Source: Mycobacterium sp. Aquia_213
GTDB lineage: Bacteria > Actinomycetota > Actinomycetes > Mycobacteriales > Mycobacteriaceae
Direction: 5' to 3'
NCBI RefSeq assembly: GCF_026625985.1
Contig: NZ_CP113116.1
Coordinates: forward strand, 62,001 to 126,000
Length of the DNA: 64,000 nt
Shown: positions 25,698-34,033 of the stretch, in pieces
How the letters are laid out: the number at the start of each line of letters is the position of its first letter
Numbering within the stretch: the stretch's first letter is position 1
The notes under the pieces: model-generated
Databases searched by the model: none
What the model was told of the DNA's origin: nothing
Seen by the model: the letters and a program-made list of their open reading frames with translations, nothing else
Program-made: the position numbers and the translations under genes

Positions 25698-26705
25698 ATG
25701 GACCCGGTAGCCGCTCTTCGGCAGATCGCCTACTACAAGGACCGCAGCCGCCAGGACCCGAAGCGCGTCATGGCGTATCGCAACGCCGCCGATATCGTCG
25801 AGGGTCTCGACGACTCCGAGCGCGAGCGTCACGGGCAGGCCAACAGCTGGCAGACGTTGCCCGGCATCGGGCCCAAGACCGCGAAGGTCATCGCCCAGGC
25901 CTGGGCCGGCCGCGAGCCCGATGCGCTGGTTGAATTGCGGTCTGAGGCAACCGATCTTGGCGGCGGCGAGTTGCGTACCGCGCTACGTGGAGACCTGCAC
26001 CTGCATTCGAACTGGTCGGACGGGTCGGCGCCGATCGAGGAGATGATGGCCACCGCGGCGGCCCTGGGCCACGAGTACTGCGCGTTGACCGATCATTCGC
26101 CCCGGTTGACGATTGCCAACGGCCTGTCGCCGGAGCGGTTGCGCAAACAGCTCGACGTGATCGACGGGTTGCGGGACAAGTTCGCGCCGATGCGCATCCT
26201 CACCGGTATCGAGGTCGACATCCTCGACGACGGCAGCCTGGATCAGGAGCCCGAACTGCTGGAACGCCTCGACGTCGTGGTGGCCAGTGTGCACTCCAAA
26301 CTGTCGATGGATTCGGCGGCGATGACCCGCCGGATGGTGCGTGCCGTCTCCGACGGGCATGCCGATGTGCTGGGCCATTGCACGGGCCGGTTGGTTGCCG
26401 GCAACCGTGGCATCCGGCCGGAATCGAAATTCGACGCCGAGAAGGTCTTCACCGCCTGCCGCGACCACGGCACCGCGGTCGAGATCAACTCCCGTCCCGA
26501 ACGCCGCGACCCGCCGACCCGGCTGCTCAACCTGGCGCTGGAAATCGGCTGCGTGTTCAGCATCGACACCGACGCGCACGCCCCCGGCCAATTGGACTTC
26601 CTGGGTTACGGTGCCCAGCGCGCGCTGAATGCCGGCGTCCCGGTCGAGCGGATCGTCAACACCTGGCCGGCCGACAAGCTACTTGCGTGGACCGGATCCA
26701 ACTAG
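25698..26705 (+). CDS. PHP-domain phosphoesterase with helix-hairpin-helix N-terminus, Rv3856c-like
   Basis: A 335-aa protein with the arrangement of the C-terminal part of bacterial PolX: an HhH segment (LPGIGPKTAKVIAQAW, about residues 53-68) then a PHP phosphoesterase domain with GDLHLHSNWSDGS (first metal motif), LTDHSPRL, GIEVDIL, VASVHSKL, LGHCTGR and IDTDAHAP. The metal ligands are therefore complete. It lacks a polymerase domain. The ATG at 25698 gives the length of MTB Rv3856c. Likely a metal-dependent phosphatase or nuclease in DNA metabolism. Confidence 0.92.
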   Translation: MDPVAALRQIAYYKDRSRQDPKRVMAYRNAADIVEGLDDSERERHGQANSWQTLPGIGPKTAKVIAQAWAGREPDALVELRSEATDLGGGELRTALRGDLHLHSNWSDGSAPIEEMMATAAALGHEYCALTDHSPRLTIANGLSPERLRKQLDVIDGLRDKFAPMRILTGIEVDILDDGSLDQEPELLERLDVVVASVHSKLSMDSAAMTRRMVRAVSDGHADVLGHCTGRLVAGNRGIRPESKFDAEKVFTACRDHGTAVEINSRPERRDPPTRLLNLALEIGCVFSIDTDAHAPGQLDFLGYGAQRALNAGVPVERIVNTWPADKLLAWTGSN

Positions 26706-26714
26706 GCGGACGGC

Positions 26715-27473
26715 TCAGGCCCGCGCCGCTTCCGCCGCCTCGGGAACGGGTTCGTCGCTGCCGCCACGGCTGTGTAGCACGTTGGCTCCGGCCACGATCG
26801 CGCAGGTGGCGGCCGGTATGAGCAGCGAGTAGCCGCCCAAGTGAACGCCGAACATGATCCCGGCGATGCCGCCGCCCAAGAACAGCACCAGCGTCGTCAC
26901 GAGGATCGCGGCCTTCCACTTCTGGATCCCGTCTTGCCGGCTGCGGCCGAGCATCAGACCCAGGTCGGTGACGGTGCCGGTGAAGTGGGTAGTGCGGATC
27001 GCCATGCCGCGAAAACTGGAAGTCATCGCATTTTGCAAGCCGAGTGCGGTGGCGGCGAACATGGCCTGCACGGCGGTTTGCTCAATCCCCAGCTCGTTGA
27101 TCTCCGCCTTGACGAAGGTATCTTCGACGCCGGCCGCGGCCAGCACGAGCAGCGCCGCCTCGGTGAAGAGCACGACGGCGTGGCGCGGGCCCGCCAGGGC
27201 TTCGGTGGGGGCGAGAACCGCCCCGGCCATGGTCGCGCCCGCCAGGAAGCCGAACAAGATCGCGGCGAGCACGTGGCCTTCATAGAGCCAGGGATTGGCC
27301 GTGTTCATGCCCAGCTGGGTGGTGATCGCGGTGAGGTTGCCGACCGGCAACGCCAAAATCAGCAGGGCTACCGCGTTGACGAAGCCCGCGGATAGCGCGA
27401 GTACCGCGCTATAACCGAGCAGGAGACCTTCGCGAGGCAGGCCGCTTTCGCGGCCTTTGTCCGGCGGCGGCAT
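26715..27473 (-). CDS. DUF1275 (YoaK-type) membrane protein
   Basis: A 252-aa membrane protein with six to seven hydrophobic segments (LLLGYSAVLALSAGFVNAVALLILA; VLAAILFGFLAGATMAGAVLA; LVLAAAGVE; TALGLQNAMTSSFRGMAIRTTHFTGTVTDLGLMLG; the last pair LVTTLVLFLGGGIAGIMFG and LLIPAATCAIVAGANVL). The QNA-(x)n-TTHFTGT-x-TDLG signature is typical of DUF1275/YoaK. Function unknown. It is convergent with the PHP gene. Confidence 0.88.
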   Translation of the reverse strand: MPPPDKGRESGLPREGLLLGYSAVLALSAGFVNAVALLILALPVGNLTAITTQLGMNTANPWLYEGHVLAAILFGFLAGATMAGAVLAPTEALAGPRHAVVLFTEAALLVLAAAGVEDTFVKAEINELGIEQTAVQAMFAATALGLQNAMTSSFRGMAIRTTHFTGTVTDLGLMLGRSRQDGIQKWKAAILVTTLVLFLGGGIAGIMFGVHLGGYSLLIPAATCAIVAGANVLHSRGGSDEPVPEAAEAARA

Positions 27474-27622
27474 CGTGTTCAGTTACTCACTTTCGGGGTC
27501 GGTTTTTTGCCAGCCTACAAGCGGGCACTCGGGCCCGCCGGGCTCGCGCGGCATCTCAAACAAAGCTCTTATCATCGAAATAGCATGGGTCAGAACGGAA
27601 TTGGTTGGGCGATGGACATCTG

Positions 27623-28822
27623 TCAGTCTGGTAGTCGCGGCATCTCTATACCCGAATCGCGCCCGATTAACACCCCGCGGGTCAGGGCGGATTTTCCGAA
27701 CCGCTGGCGGATCTGGTCGACCGCGGCGTCTACCGCAAGCGACTCCTCCTGAAACGGCAGCATCAGCTGCTGGGCACCGCTGCGATCGATGCCCGACACC
27801 GCAAAACCGACCAGGGTCAACCCGCGTTGGGCGATCGCGGGTGTGGCCGACGCGACCAGCTGCCGGGCGGCGGCCAGGATGGGCTGCGTCGACGACGTCG
27901 CCCACGGCAAGGTGTGCGACCGGGTTGCCCGGGTGAAGTCGTCGAACCGCAGGCGCAGCACCACGGTGCGACCCGTGCGCCCGGCGCCGCGCATCCGGGC
28001 CGTGATGCGGTCGATCAGGTTGACCACGACCGCGTCGATCTCGTTGGGCGACATGCGATTTCCGGCGCGCCCCAATGCCCGCTGGGCGCCCACCGACCGG
28101 CGATGCACCCCGGTGTTGACCCGGCGCCGGTCGATATTGCGCGACAGCGCATACAACTGGCGGCCCATCGCGCCGCCCAGCAACGAGGCCAGCGTCGATT
28201 CGCTGAGCTCGGCGACATCGGCCACCGTCGTGATGCCGTAGCCGTGCAGCTTGTCGGCGGTCACCGCGCCCACGCCCCACAATCGGCGCACCGGCAACGG
28301 TCGCAGGAACGCCAGCTCGCCATCGGGCGCCACCAGCAGCAGTCCGTCCGGCTTGGCCTCCTGACTGGCGACTTTGGCCAGGAATTTGGTGCGGGCGATG
28401 CCGACGGTGATCGGCAGTCCGACCCGATCCCGCACGTCGACTCGCAGTTGTTCGGCGATCTGGACCGGCGTGCCGGAGACCCGCCGCAAGCCGCCGACGT
28501 CGAGGAACGCCTCGTCCACCGACAGCGGCTCCACGATCGGGGTGACGTCGCGGAACACGTCGAAGACCGCGTCGCTGGCGCGCGAATAGGCCGACATGCG
28601 CGGTGGCACCACGACGGCATCGGGGCATAGGCGCCGGGCCTGCCTGCCGCCCATCGCGGTGCGTACGCCGTAGGCCTTGGCCTCGTAGCTGGCGGCCAGC
28701 ACGACGCCGCCGCCCACGATCACCGGGCGACCGCGAAGCGTCGGATCGTCACGCTGTTCCACGGATGCGTAGAACGAGTCAAGGTCCGCGTGCAGGATGG
28801 ACGCATCACACCGCACGAACAT
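27623..28822 (-). CDS. dinB: DNA polymerase IV (DinB family, DinB3-like)
   Basis: A 399-aa Y-family polymerase for translesion synthesis. ILHADLDSFYASVE (catalytic D13, Y18 in the steric-gate position) and SVDEAFLDVGG give the active site; HhH sequences follow (LWGVGAVTADKLHGYGITTVADVAEL) and a clamp-binding hexapeptide QLMLPF lies near residue 352. The open frame extends to 29191 within ethR, but MFVRCDASILHAD at 28822 is the family start. It is next to ethR/ethA, as is M. smegmatis DinB3 to my recollection; MTB has no copy here. A LexA-like palindrome covers the start codon. Confidence 0.93.
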   Translation of the reverse strand: MFVRCDASILHADLDSFYASVEQRDDPTLRGRPVIVGGGVVLAASYEAKAYGVRTAMGGRQARRLCPDAVVVPPRMSAYSRASDAVFDVFRDVTPIVEPLSVDEAFLDVGGLRRVSGTPVQIAEQLRVDVRDRVGLPITVGIARTKFLAKVASQEAKPDGLLLVAPDGELAFLRPLPVRRLWGVGAVTADKLHGYGITTVADVAELSESTLASLLGGAMGRQLYALSRNIDRRRVNTGVHRRSVGAQRALGRAGNRMSPNEIDAVVVNLIDRITARMRGAGRTGRTVVLRLRFDDFTRATRSHTLPWATSSTQPILAAARQLVASATPAIAQRGLTLVGFAVSGIDRSGAQQLMLPFQEESLAVDAAVDQIRQRFGKSALTRGVLIGRDSGIEMPRLPD

Positions 28823-28829
28823 ATGTTCG
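28816..28829. promoter_or_regulatory. LexA/SOS-box-like palindrome over the dinB start codon
   Basis: CGAACATATGTTCG is a perfect 14-bp palindrome. The mycobacterial LexA box is TCGAAC-N4-GTTCGA; this matches 10 of the 12 defined positions, lacking only the outer T and A. It overlaps the dinB ATG (28822-28820), between ethR (stop at 28846) and dinB. Confidence 0.65.
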
Positions 28830-28845
28830 CACGCAGGTGTGACAA

Positions 28846-29487
28846 CTAGCCGGATTCGCCGTAGATGCTGCTGAGCCAGATGTGGGTGAGGGTGTCGACG
28901 ACTCGCTCCACCTCCACCGCCGGTGTCTCGGCGGACAGCGCGGCCATCATCGTGCGTTCGTTCATCTGGTTCAGCGATGTCGCCAGGTCCGCGGCCGGGA
29001 TGGTGTCCGGGGCGGCGCCGCGTTCCCGCTCGGCGGTGATCATCGCGGCCGTTTGGTCGATCCATTTCTGCATGAACCCCGACCACACCGTCCGCAGCTC
29101 CGAGCTGGTGGCCATCGCCTCGGTCGCGGTCCGGGCCACGGCACGGTGCGTGCTGAATTCGGTGAAGAACGCTTTGATGCCGTTGCGCCATACCCGGCGC
29201 GGGTCGGTCGGAAGCCGCATCACCGCACCGTCGAACTCGGAGTCGGCGCGCGCGATCACCGGCTCGAGCAGCGACAGCAGCACGGCTTCTTTGGACTTGA
29301 AATAGAAGTAGAACGTCGGACGCGAGATGCCAGCGCCTTTGGCCAGGTCATCGACCGAAATGTCGGCCAGCGAACGGTCTTCGAGCAACCGCTCGGCGGT
29401 CGCCAGGATCGCCTGCTCACGGTCATCGCCCGACGGGCGCAGGGAGCGGCGGCCGCGCAGGGCGCGAGTCTGGCCGGCAGTCGTCAC
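28846..29487 (-). CDS. ethR: EthR, TetR-family repressor of ethA
   Basis: A 213-aa TetR regulator almost identical in design to MTB EthR. The DNA-binding part RPSGDDREQAILATAERLLEDRSLADISVDDLAKGAGISRPTFYFYFKSKEAVLL is the conserved HTH; the ligand domain keeps MQKWIDQTAAMI and LNQMNERTMMAAL and ends HIWLSSIYGESG. I chose the GTG at 29487 (VTTAGQTRALRGRR), which aligns with MTTSAASQ of MTB; the frame begins six codons earlier. Divergent from ethA across 77 bp, with operator sequences between. dinB follows 23 bp downstream and may share its transcript. Confidence 0.95.
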   Translation of the reverse strand: MTTAGQTRALRGRRSLRPSGDDREQAILATAERLLEDRSLADISVDDLAKGAGISRPTFYFYFKSKEAVLLSLLEPVIARADSEFDGAVMRLPTDPRRVWRNGIKAFFTEFSTHRAVARTATEAMATSSELRTVWSGFMQKWIDQTAAMITAERERGAAPDTIPAADLATSLNQMNERTMMAALSAETPAVEVERVVDTLTHIWLSSIYGESG

Positions 29488-29564
29488 GCCCGTTACTTTA
29501 CACACGGTTGAGGATTTCGACAGTGTGTTGACTAGATCAACACCGCGTTGATAACGTGGCCCTC
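29488..29564. promoter_or_regulatory. ethR-ethA intergenic operator
   Basis: The 77-bp divergent interval contains the perfect inverted repeat TGTTGACTAGATCAACA (29526-29542) and further GTTGA half-sites, ending GCGTTGATAACGTGG just before ethA. The last part is close to the end of the MTB EthR operator as I recall it (ACGTTGATAGCGTGG). EthR binds cooperatively as several dimers in MTB. Confidence 0.8.
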
Positions 29565-31034
29565 ATGACTGAGCACCTGGACGTCGTCATCGTGGGCGCT
29601 GGCATCTCCGGCGTGAGCGCGGCCTGGCACCTGCAGGACCGCTGCCCGACCAAGAGCTACGCCATCCTGGAGCGCCGCGACGATCTCGGCGGCACCTGGG
29701 ACCTGTTCAAATATCCGGGCATCCGGTCCGACTCGGACATGTTCACGCTCGGGTTCCGGTTCAAGCCGTGGCGCTCGGCGAAGTCGATCGCCGAGGGTGC
29801 CGACATCAAGGCCTACATCAAGGAAGCCGCGGTCGAGAACGGCATCGATCGGCACATCCGCTACCGCCACCGCGTGGTGAGCGGGGATTGGTCCGACGCC
29901 GACAACCAGTGGACCCTGACCGTCGAGAGCGACGGCCAACAGCACGAGATCACCTGCTCCTTCTTGCTGGCCTGCACCGGCTACTACAACTACGACGAGG
30001 GATACTCACCGGCGTTCCCCGGCGCCGAAGATTTCGGGGGCACCATCGTCCATCCGCAGCATTGGCCGGAGGACCTCGACTACGCGGGCAAGAAGATCGT
30101 CGTGATCGGGTCCGGCGCGACCGCGATCACGCTGATCCCGGCCCTGGTGAATTCCGGCTCGGGCCATGTGACGATGCTGCAGCGCTCGCCGACCTACATC
30201 GGCTCACTGCCCGGGGTCGACCCCTTCGCCGAGCGGGCCAACCGGCTGCTGCCGGAGCGCTTGGCGCACATCGCAAATCGCTGGAAGGCCATCATCTTCA
30301 GCACCTTCCAGTATCAGCTGGCCCGTAAGCGCCCCGCCTACATGCGCAACCTGCTGATGACGATGGCGCAGCGACGCCTGCCCAAGGGCTACGACGTGGA
30401 GAAGCACTTCGGGCCGAGCTACAACGTGTGGGACCAGCGGCTCTGCCTGGCTCCGGACGGCGACTTCTTCCGGGCCATCCGGCACGGCAAGGCCGACGTC
30501 GTCACAGACACCATCGAGCGGTTCACCAAAAACGGAATCAAGCTCGCCTCGGGCGAGGAACTGCAAGCCGACATCATCGTCACCGCAACGGGTTTGAACA
30601 TGCAGTTGCTCGGCGGGGTGCAGCCCACCCGCAACGGCGAGGCCTTCGATCTGACGTCGTTGATGACCTACAAGGGCCTGATGTTCTCCGGGGTGCCGAA
30701 CTTCGCGATCACCTTCGGCTACACGAACGCGTCCTGGACATTGAAGGCCGACCTGGTCTCAGAATTCGTCTGCCGCTTGCTGAACTACATGGACGCCAAC
30801 GGCTTTGACAATGTGGAGCCGCAGCGTCCCGGCAAGGACGTCGACGAACTGCCGTTCATGGACTTCAGCCCCGGCTACCTGCTGCGGTCGGTACATTTGC
30901 TGCCCAAGTCGGGATCGCGCGAGCCGTGGCGGCTCAAACAGAACTATCTGCTCGACATGCGCACGATCCGCCGCGGCAAGGTCGCCGACGAGGGCCTGCG
31001 ATTCGCGAAAAAGCGTGCGCGAGTAACGGTTTAG
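29565..31034 (+). CDS. ethA: EthA, Baeyer-Villiger FAD monooxygenase
   Basis: A 489-aa FAD/NADPH Baeyer-Villiger monooxygenase, same length as MTB EthA, which activates ethionamide-type thioamides and oxidises ketones. The FAD motif VVIVGAGISGVSAAWHL is at the start, the BVMO fingerprint F-x-G-x3-H-x3-W-P reads FGGTIVHPQHWP (about residues 157-168), and the NADP motif is VVIGSGATAITL. The ATG at 29565 (MTEHLDVV) is preferred over the GTG three codons earlier. Stop overlaps the convergent rraA stop by 4 nt. Confidence 0.97.
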   Translation: MTEHLDVVIVGAGISGVSAAWHLQDRCPTKSYAILERRDDLGGTWDLFKYPGIRSDSDMFTLGFRFKPWRSAKSIAEGADIKAYIKEAAVENGIDRHIRYRHRVVSGDWSDADNQWTLTVESDGQQHEITCSFLLACTGYYNYDEGYSPAFPGAEDFGGTIVHPQHWPEDLDYAGKKIVVIGSGATAITLIPALVNSGSGHVTMLQRSPTYIGSLPGVDPFAERANRLLPERLAHIANRWKAIIFSTFQYQLARKRPAYMRNLLMTMAQRRLPKGYDVEKHFGPSYNVWDQRLCLAPDGDFFRAIRHGKADVVTDTIERFTKNGIKLASGEELQADIIVTATGLNMQLLGGVQPTRNGEAFDLTSLMTYKGLMFSGVPNFAITFGYTNASWTLKADLVSEFVCRLLNYMDANGFDNVEPQRPGKDVDELPFMDFSPGYLLRSVHLLPKSGSREPWRLKQNYLLDMRTIRRGKVADEGLRFAKKRARVTV

Positions 31035-31510
31035 GCGCTAACGACGACGATGCCGTCGTCGTCGCTGTAAGCGATCTCTCCGGGCGTGAACGCCACGCCG
31101 CCGAGGCTGACCTCCACGTCGCGCTCGCCGACGCCGCTCTTGCCGCTCTTGCGGGGATTGGTGCCCAGCGCCTTGATGCCGATGTCGATGCCGCGCAATG
31201 CGGCGGCGTCACGCACCGCGCCGTTGATGACGAGCCCGGCCCAGCCGTTGGAGCGGGCGAGTTCGGCGATCAGGTCGCCGACCAGCGCGCTGTGCAGCGA
31301 GCCGGCGCCGTCGATCACCAGCACTCCGCCCGCACCCGGTTGTGACAGTACGGATTTCAGCAGCGCGTTGTCCTGAAAACAACGCACGGTGCTGATCGGT
31401 CCGGCGAATTCGGTACGGCCGCCGAACTGGCGGAACTGAAGATCACAGCTGCGTACGTCGGGCCCGATGCGGTCGACGAGATCGGCGGTTGCCTCGAACG
31501 ACACGCTCAT
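31031..31510 (-). CDS. rraA: RraA-like protein (annotated menG in MTB)
   Basis: A 159-aa RraA-fold protein: ATADLVDRIGPDVRSCDLQFRQFGGRTEFAGPI start, GGVLVIDGAGSLHSALVGDLIAELARSNGWAGLVINGAVRDAAAL core with the G-D-L-I-A and RD motifs. RraA proteins bind RNase E and inhibit RNA turnover; MTB Rv3853 is the counterpart. Some homologs are aldolases, but the aldolase substrate motif is not certain here. The ATG shares one base with the hns stop, so it is translated from the hns operon. Confidence 0.92.
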   Translation of the reverse strand: MSVSFEATADLVDRIGPDVRSCDLQFRQFGGRTEFAGPISTVRCFQDNALLKSVLSQPGAGGVLVIDGAGSLHSALVGDLIAELARSNGWAGLVINGAVRDAAALRGIDIGIKALGTNPRKSGKSGVGERDVEVSLGGVAFTPGEIAYSDDDGIVVVSA

Positions 31511-31956
31511 CAGCGCCGCCGCAGCTGCCGGATCAGCAGGATCGCGAGCAGGCTTAGCGCGACGGCGATCACCAGCGGTAACGACGACTGGCCGGGTGCT
31601 GATTGCGGAATGTTCGTGGAGACTGGGTTGTTGGCGCCGTCCACTGTGGACTTCGCTTGTGCTGCAGCATCTTTAGCGGCGGCGGAAATTTCACCATTGG
31701 GCTCGAGCATGGGCTGTGGAGTCTGCTGCGCGTCCGGCGGCTTCGGCGGTGCGGGCGCAGTGCTTTTAGCGGGTGCCTTCTTTGCGGGTGCTTTCTTCGC
31801 GGGGGCCTTCTTTGCGACGGCCTTTTTCGCGGGTGCTTTCTTCGCCGGTGCTTTCTTTGCGGGTGCTTTTTTGGCGGCCTCGGCGGGGGGCGTGTGCTCC
31901 GGCGGCGTCGCTGCGCCGTTGGTTTCGCTGTTGGGTTGATCTTGAGGGTCTGCCAT
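31510..31956 (-). CDS. hns: Hns, Lys-Ala-Pro repeat nucleoid-associated membrane protein
   Basis: A 148-aa protein like MTB Rv3852. Residues about 25-60 are repeats of KKAPA (seven or more KKAPAKKAPA units), the DNA-binding histone-H1-like region. The middle keeps AAAKDAAAQAKSTVDGANN, and the C-terminus is a membrane anchor (LPLVIAVALSLLAILLIRQLRRR). AAGGAG precedes the ATG at 31956; the frame extends 16 codons further up without support. The rraA gene is translationally coupled downstream. The KKAPA repeats are at DNA level about 31745-31870. Confidence 0.93.
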   Translation of the reverse strand: MADPQDQPNSETNGAATPPEHTPPAEAAKKAPAKKAPAKKAPAKKAVAKKAPAKKAPAKKAPAKSTAPAPPKPPDAQQTPQPMLEPNGEISAAAKDAAAQAKSTVDGANNPVSTNIPQSAPGQSSLPLVIAVALSLLAILLIRQLRRR

Positions 31957-32061
31957 GCGGCCGCTCCTTCGCAGCTTTCTCCCGGCCATTTCTAGCGCCG
32001 CCAAAAGTTACTCGGACCCCATCATGCCAGCACGGCTGATCAAGCCTTGCCGGCCAGCCAG

Positions 32062-32574
32062 TCAGGGCTTGCGGCGCAGCGTCCACAACAGGCCCGCGCC
32101 GACGATCACGACGGCCACCGCGACGAACGGCCAGACGGGGATGCCGTGGCCGGCGTCGCTGGTAGCGGCCGCGGGTCCCGGTGTGCCGGTACCGGCCACT
32201 GTCAGCCGAAACGACCACGACCCGGACACCACATGGCCATCGGCGGACGTCACCCGGTAGTTCACCGTGTAGGTGCCCGTCGGTCCGAGCGGGCGCAGCG
32301 CGATGCCGACGACCGCGCCCTGCACCGTGGTGTCACCGGTGGACCAGACGTTGCCGTCCGGTCCGACGACGGTCATGGCGGCGAAGGTGGTCTGCAATCG
32401 CTCGTTGAAGGTGGCGCTGACTCGGTCCGGACCGGTCGCGAGAACCGCATTGTCGGCGGGCTCGGCGGACACCCGGGTGGCATGCGCCGACGCGACTTGT
32501 GCCGTCAGCGTCGCGGTCAACAGCATGGCGGCGAGCAGCAGGCCCGCCCAGGCGACGACGGCCAGCCGGGTCAT
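32062..32574 (-). CDS. CopC-domain exported protein
   Basis: A 170-aa protein with a signal peptide (MTRLAVVAWAGLLLAAMLLTATLTAQVASAHA), a CopC fold starting at the mature His (HATRVSAEPADNAVLATGPDRVSATFNERLQ, then VSADGHVVSGSWSFRL-like TSADGHVVSGSWSFRL) and a C-terminal membrane anchor (VWPFVAVAVVIVGAGLLWTLRRKP). CopC proteins bind copper through the mature N-terminal His and D/H residues. It overlaps the YcnI-like gene by 4 nt. This pair is not at this place in MTB, where Rv3851 lies between hns and Rv3850. Confidence 0.9.
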   Translation of the reverse strand: MTRLAVVAWAGLLLAAMLLTATLTAQVASAHATRVSAEPADNAVLATGPDRVSATFNERLQTTFAAMTVVGPDGNVWSTGDTTVQGAVVGIALRPLGPTGTYTVNYRVTSADGHVVSGSWSFRLTVAGTGTPGPAAATSDAGHGIPVWPFVAVAVVIVGAGLLWTLRRKP

Positions 32575-33239
32575 GTCCTGGGACGGCGGACCAGCACCAG
32601 GGCGATGCCCAGCGCGGCCACGACCAAGGCGGCTCCGCCCAACACCCGCGCGATGTTGTCGCCGGACGTCGGTGCGCCGTGGTCGGAGGGCATGCCCGAA
32701 TGGTGGTGCTCGTGCGGGGCGCCCGACCCGGCGCCGAGTGTCAGCATGGGTGCCGGATGCTCGGGCTCGCCGCCGTCGGGCAGTGGCTGCTGGTCCCATT
32801 TGACGACCGACCCGTCGGCATAGGTCTGGGTGGCCGGGAAGCTGACGGTATCGGTGTCGGGCAGTTTCACCGAGATCCGGAACAGCGCGAACTGGTCGGG
32901 ACCGATGCCGCCCCCCGGCGCCGCGGTCCAGGTCACCGAATGCACGGTGCCGGCTGCCGCGTCGCGGTCGAGCTTGGCCGTCCACCCGGGCATGGCTTCG
33001 GTGCGCGCGGACGCGACATTGGGCAGCGTGACGGTCAGCGCCGTGGTTGCGGCGCCCTTGTCGGATTCGTTGGGCACCTGAAAGGTCACGATCGCCATGG
33101 CGCCGCGGGCAGGGTTGTCGCTGCTGGCATGGACGTGCGCCCAGGCCGGCGCGGTGGTGCTCGCCGCGCCGACGTAAAGCGTGGCGGCAGCCGCGACGAC
33201 AATCAGGGCGCGCGGAATCAACTTGTCGCGGAATGGCAT
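32571..33239 (-). CDS. YcnI-like DUF1775 exported copper-associated protein
   Basis: A 222-aa exported protein. After the signal peptide (about residues 1-34) the mature part starts HVHASSDNPARGAMAIVTFQVPNES, the DUF1775 (YcnI) beginning whose N-terminal His is a copper ligand in the characterised B. subtilis protein. A His-rich linker (APHEHHHSGMPSDHGAP, about 173-190) and a C-terminal helix (VLGGAALVVAALGIALVLVRR) follow. The His cluster supports metal handling. Translationally coupled to the CopC gene. Confidence 0.9.
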   Translation of the reverse strand: MPFRDKLIPRALIVVAAAATLYVGAASTTAPAWAHVHASSDNPARGAMAIVTFQVPNESDKGAATTALTVTLPNVASARTEAMPGWTAKLDRDAAAGTVHSVTWTAAPGGGIGPDQFALFRISVKLPDTDTVSFPATQTYADGSVVKWDQQPLPDGGEPEHPAPMLTLGAGSGAPHEHHHSGMPSDHGAPTSGDNIARVLGGAALVVAALGIALVLVRRPRT

Positions 33240-33254
33240 GTCAGAACACTACTT

Positions 33255-33911
33255 TCAGGTCAATCCGAGCCGAGCCATCAGATCTGCTTCGATGCCGTCG
33301 AGTTGCGATGAGATCGCCGAGTGCGCCGCGCGACGGCGCGCGGCCGGCATGTTCTCCGCGGCGGTGACGGCCGCCGACAAATCGGTGAGCCGCTCGGAGA
33401 TGGCTGCCACGAACTGCTTGGTCTCGGCGTCCTTGGGCTTCTTGTCCAGCACCATTCGCAGGGACTTTTCCGAGCCGGCGATCCGCGCCGACAGCTGGGC
33501 GCCATGCCCGGAGAACTGGCCTATCTGCGCCAACGGGATCCCGAGTTGATCCGCGCGACGCTGGTCGATCAGCGCGCGAGCGGCCATCGCGGCCCGGTAG
33601 ATCAGCGGCGTCAGGATCGGTGCCAGCAGTCGCGACACCGTCAACACCCGCCGGATCCGCGTCGGCGACAACACCTTGCCCTCGCGCGCCGCCTTGAGCT
33701 CGGTCTCGGCGACTTTCAACGCCGTGCGGTCGGTGTCGCGTTGCGATTTGAGCTGCGCCTTGAGGACCTTGTCGGCCGCGCGTCGATCGGCCCTGAACCG
33801 GCGCGCCTGGTTCTTGGCGGCGAGCTTGGCTTCCAGCTTGGCGCGGGCCTTGATCGCGCGGGCCTCGGCACGACGCGTAGCGCGGGTCTTTCGCTTGCGA
33901 AACAGGCCCAT
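33255..33911 (-). CDS. Rv3850-like basic helical protein (DUF6474 type)
   Basis: A 218-aa protein. The first 60 residues are extremely Lys/Arg/Ala-rich (MGLFRKRKTRATRRAEARAIKARAKLEAKL), forming a long basic helix; a hydrophobic segment LAPILTPLIYRAAMAARALI lies near residue 95-115. Counterpart of MTB Rv3850, unknown function. The basic region and its place between hns and espR, two nucleoid-associated genes, would fit nucleic-acid or membrane-surface binding, but this is inference. Confidence 0.88.
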   Translation of the reverse strand: MGLFRKRKTRATRRAEARAIKARAKLEAKLAAKNQARRFRADRRAADKVLKAQLKSQRDTDRTALKVAETELKAAREGKVLSPTRIRRVLTVSRLLAPILTPLIYRAAMAARALIDQRRADQLGIPLAQIGQFSGHGAQLSARIAGSEKSLRMVLDKKPKDAETKQFVAAISERLTDLSAAVTAAENMPAARRRAAHSAISSQLDGIEADLMARLGLT

Positions 33912-34033
33912 TCCCGGCCGCCTCCCGGTGTCTCGTGGACTATCGCTGTCGCGTGTACGCGATCCGTGGAGCCAACCCTAATCGGAACAGGCCGACGGCA
34001 GCCCAACAGGGCGGGCTGCGCTCGGGTAACCGG

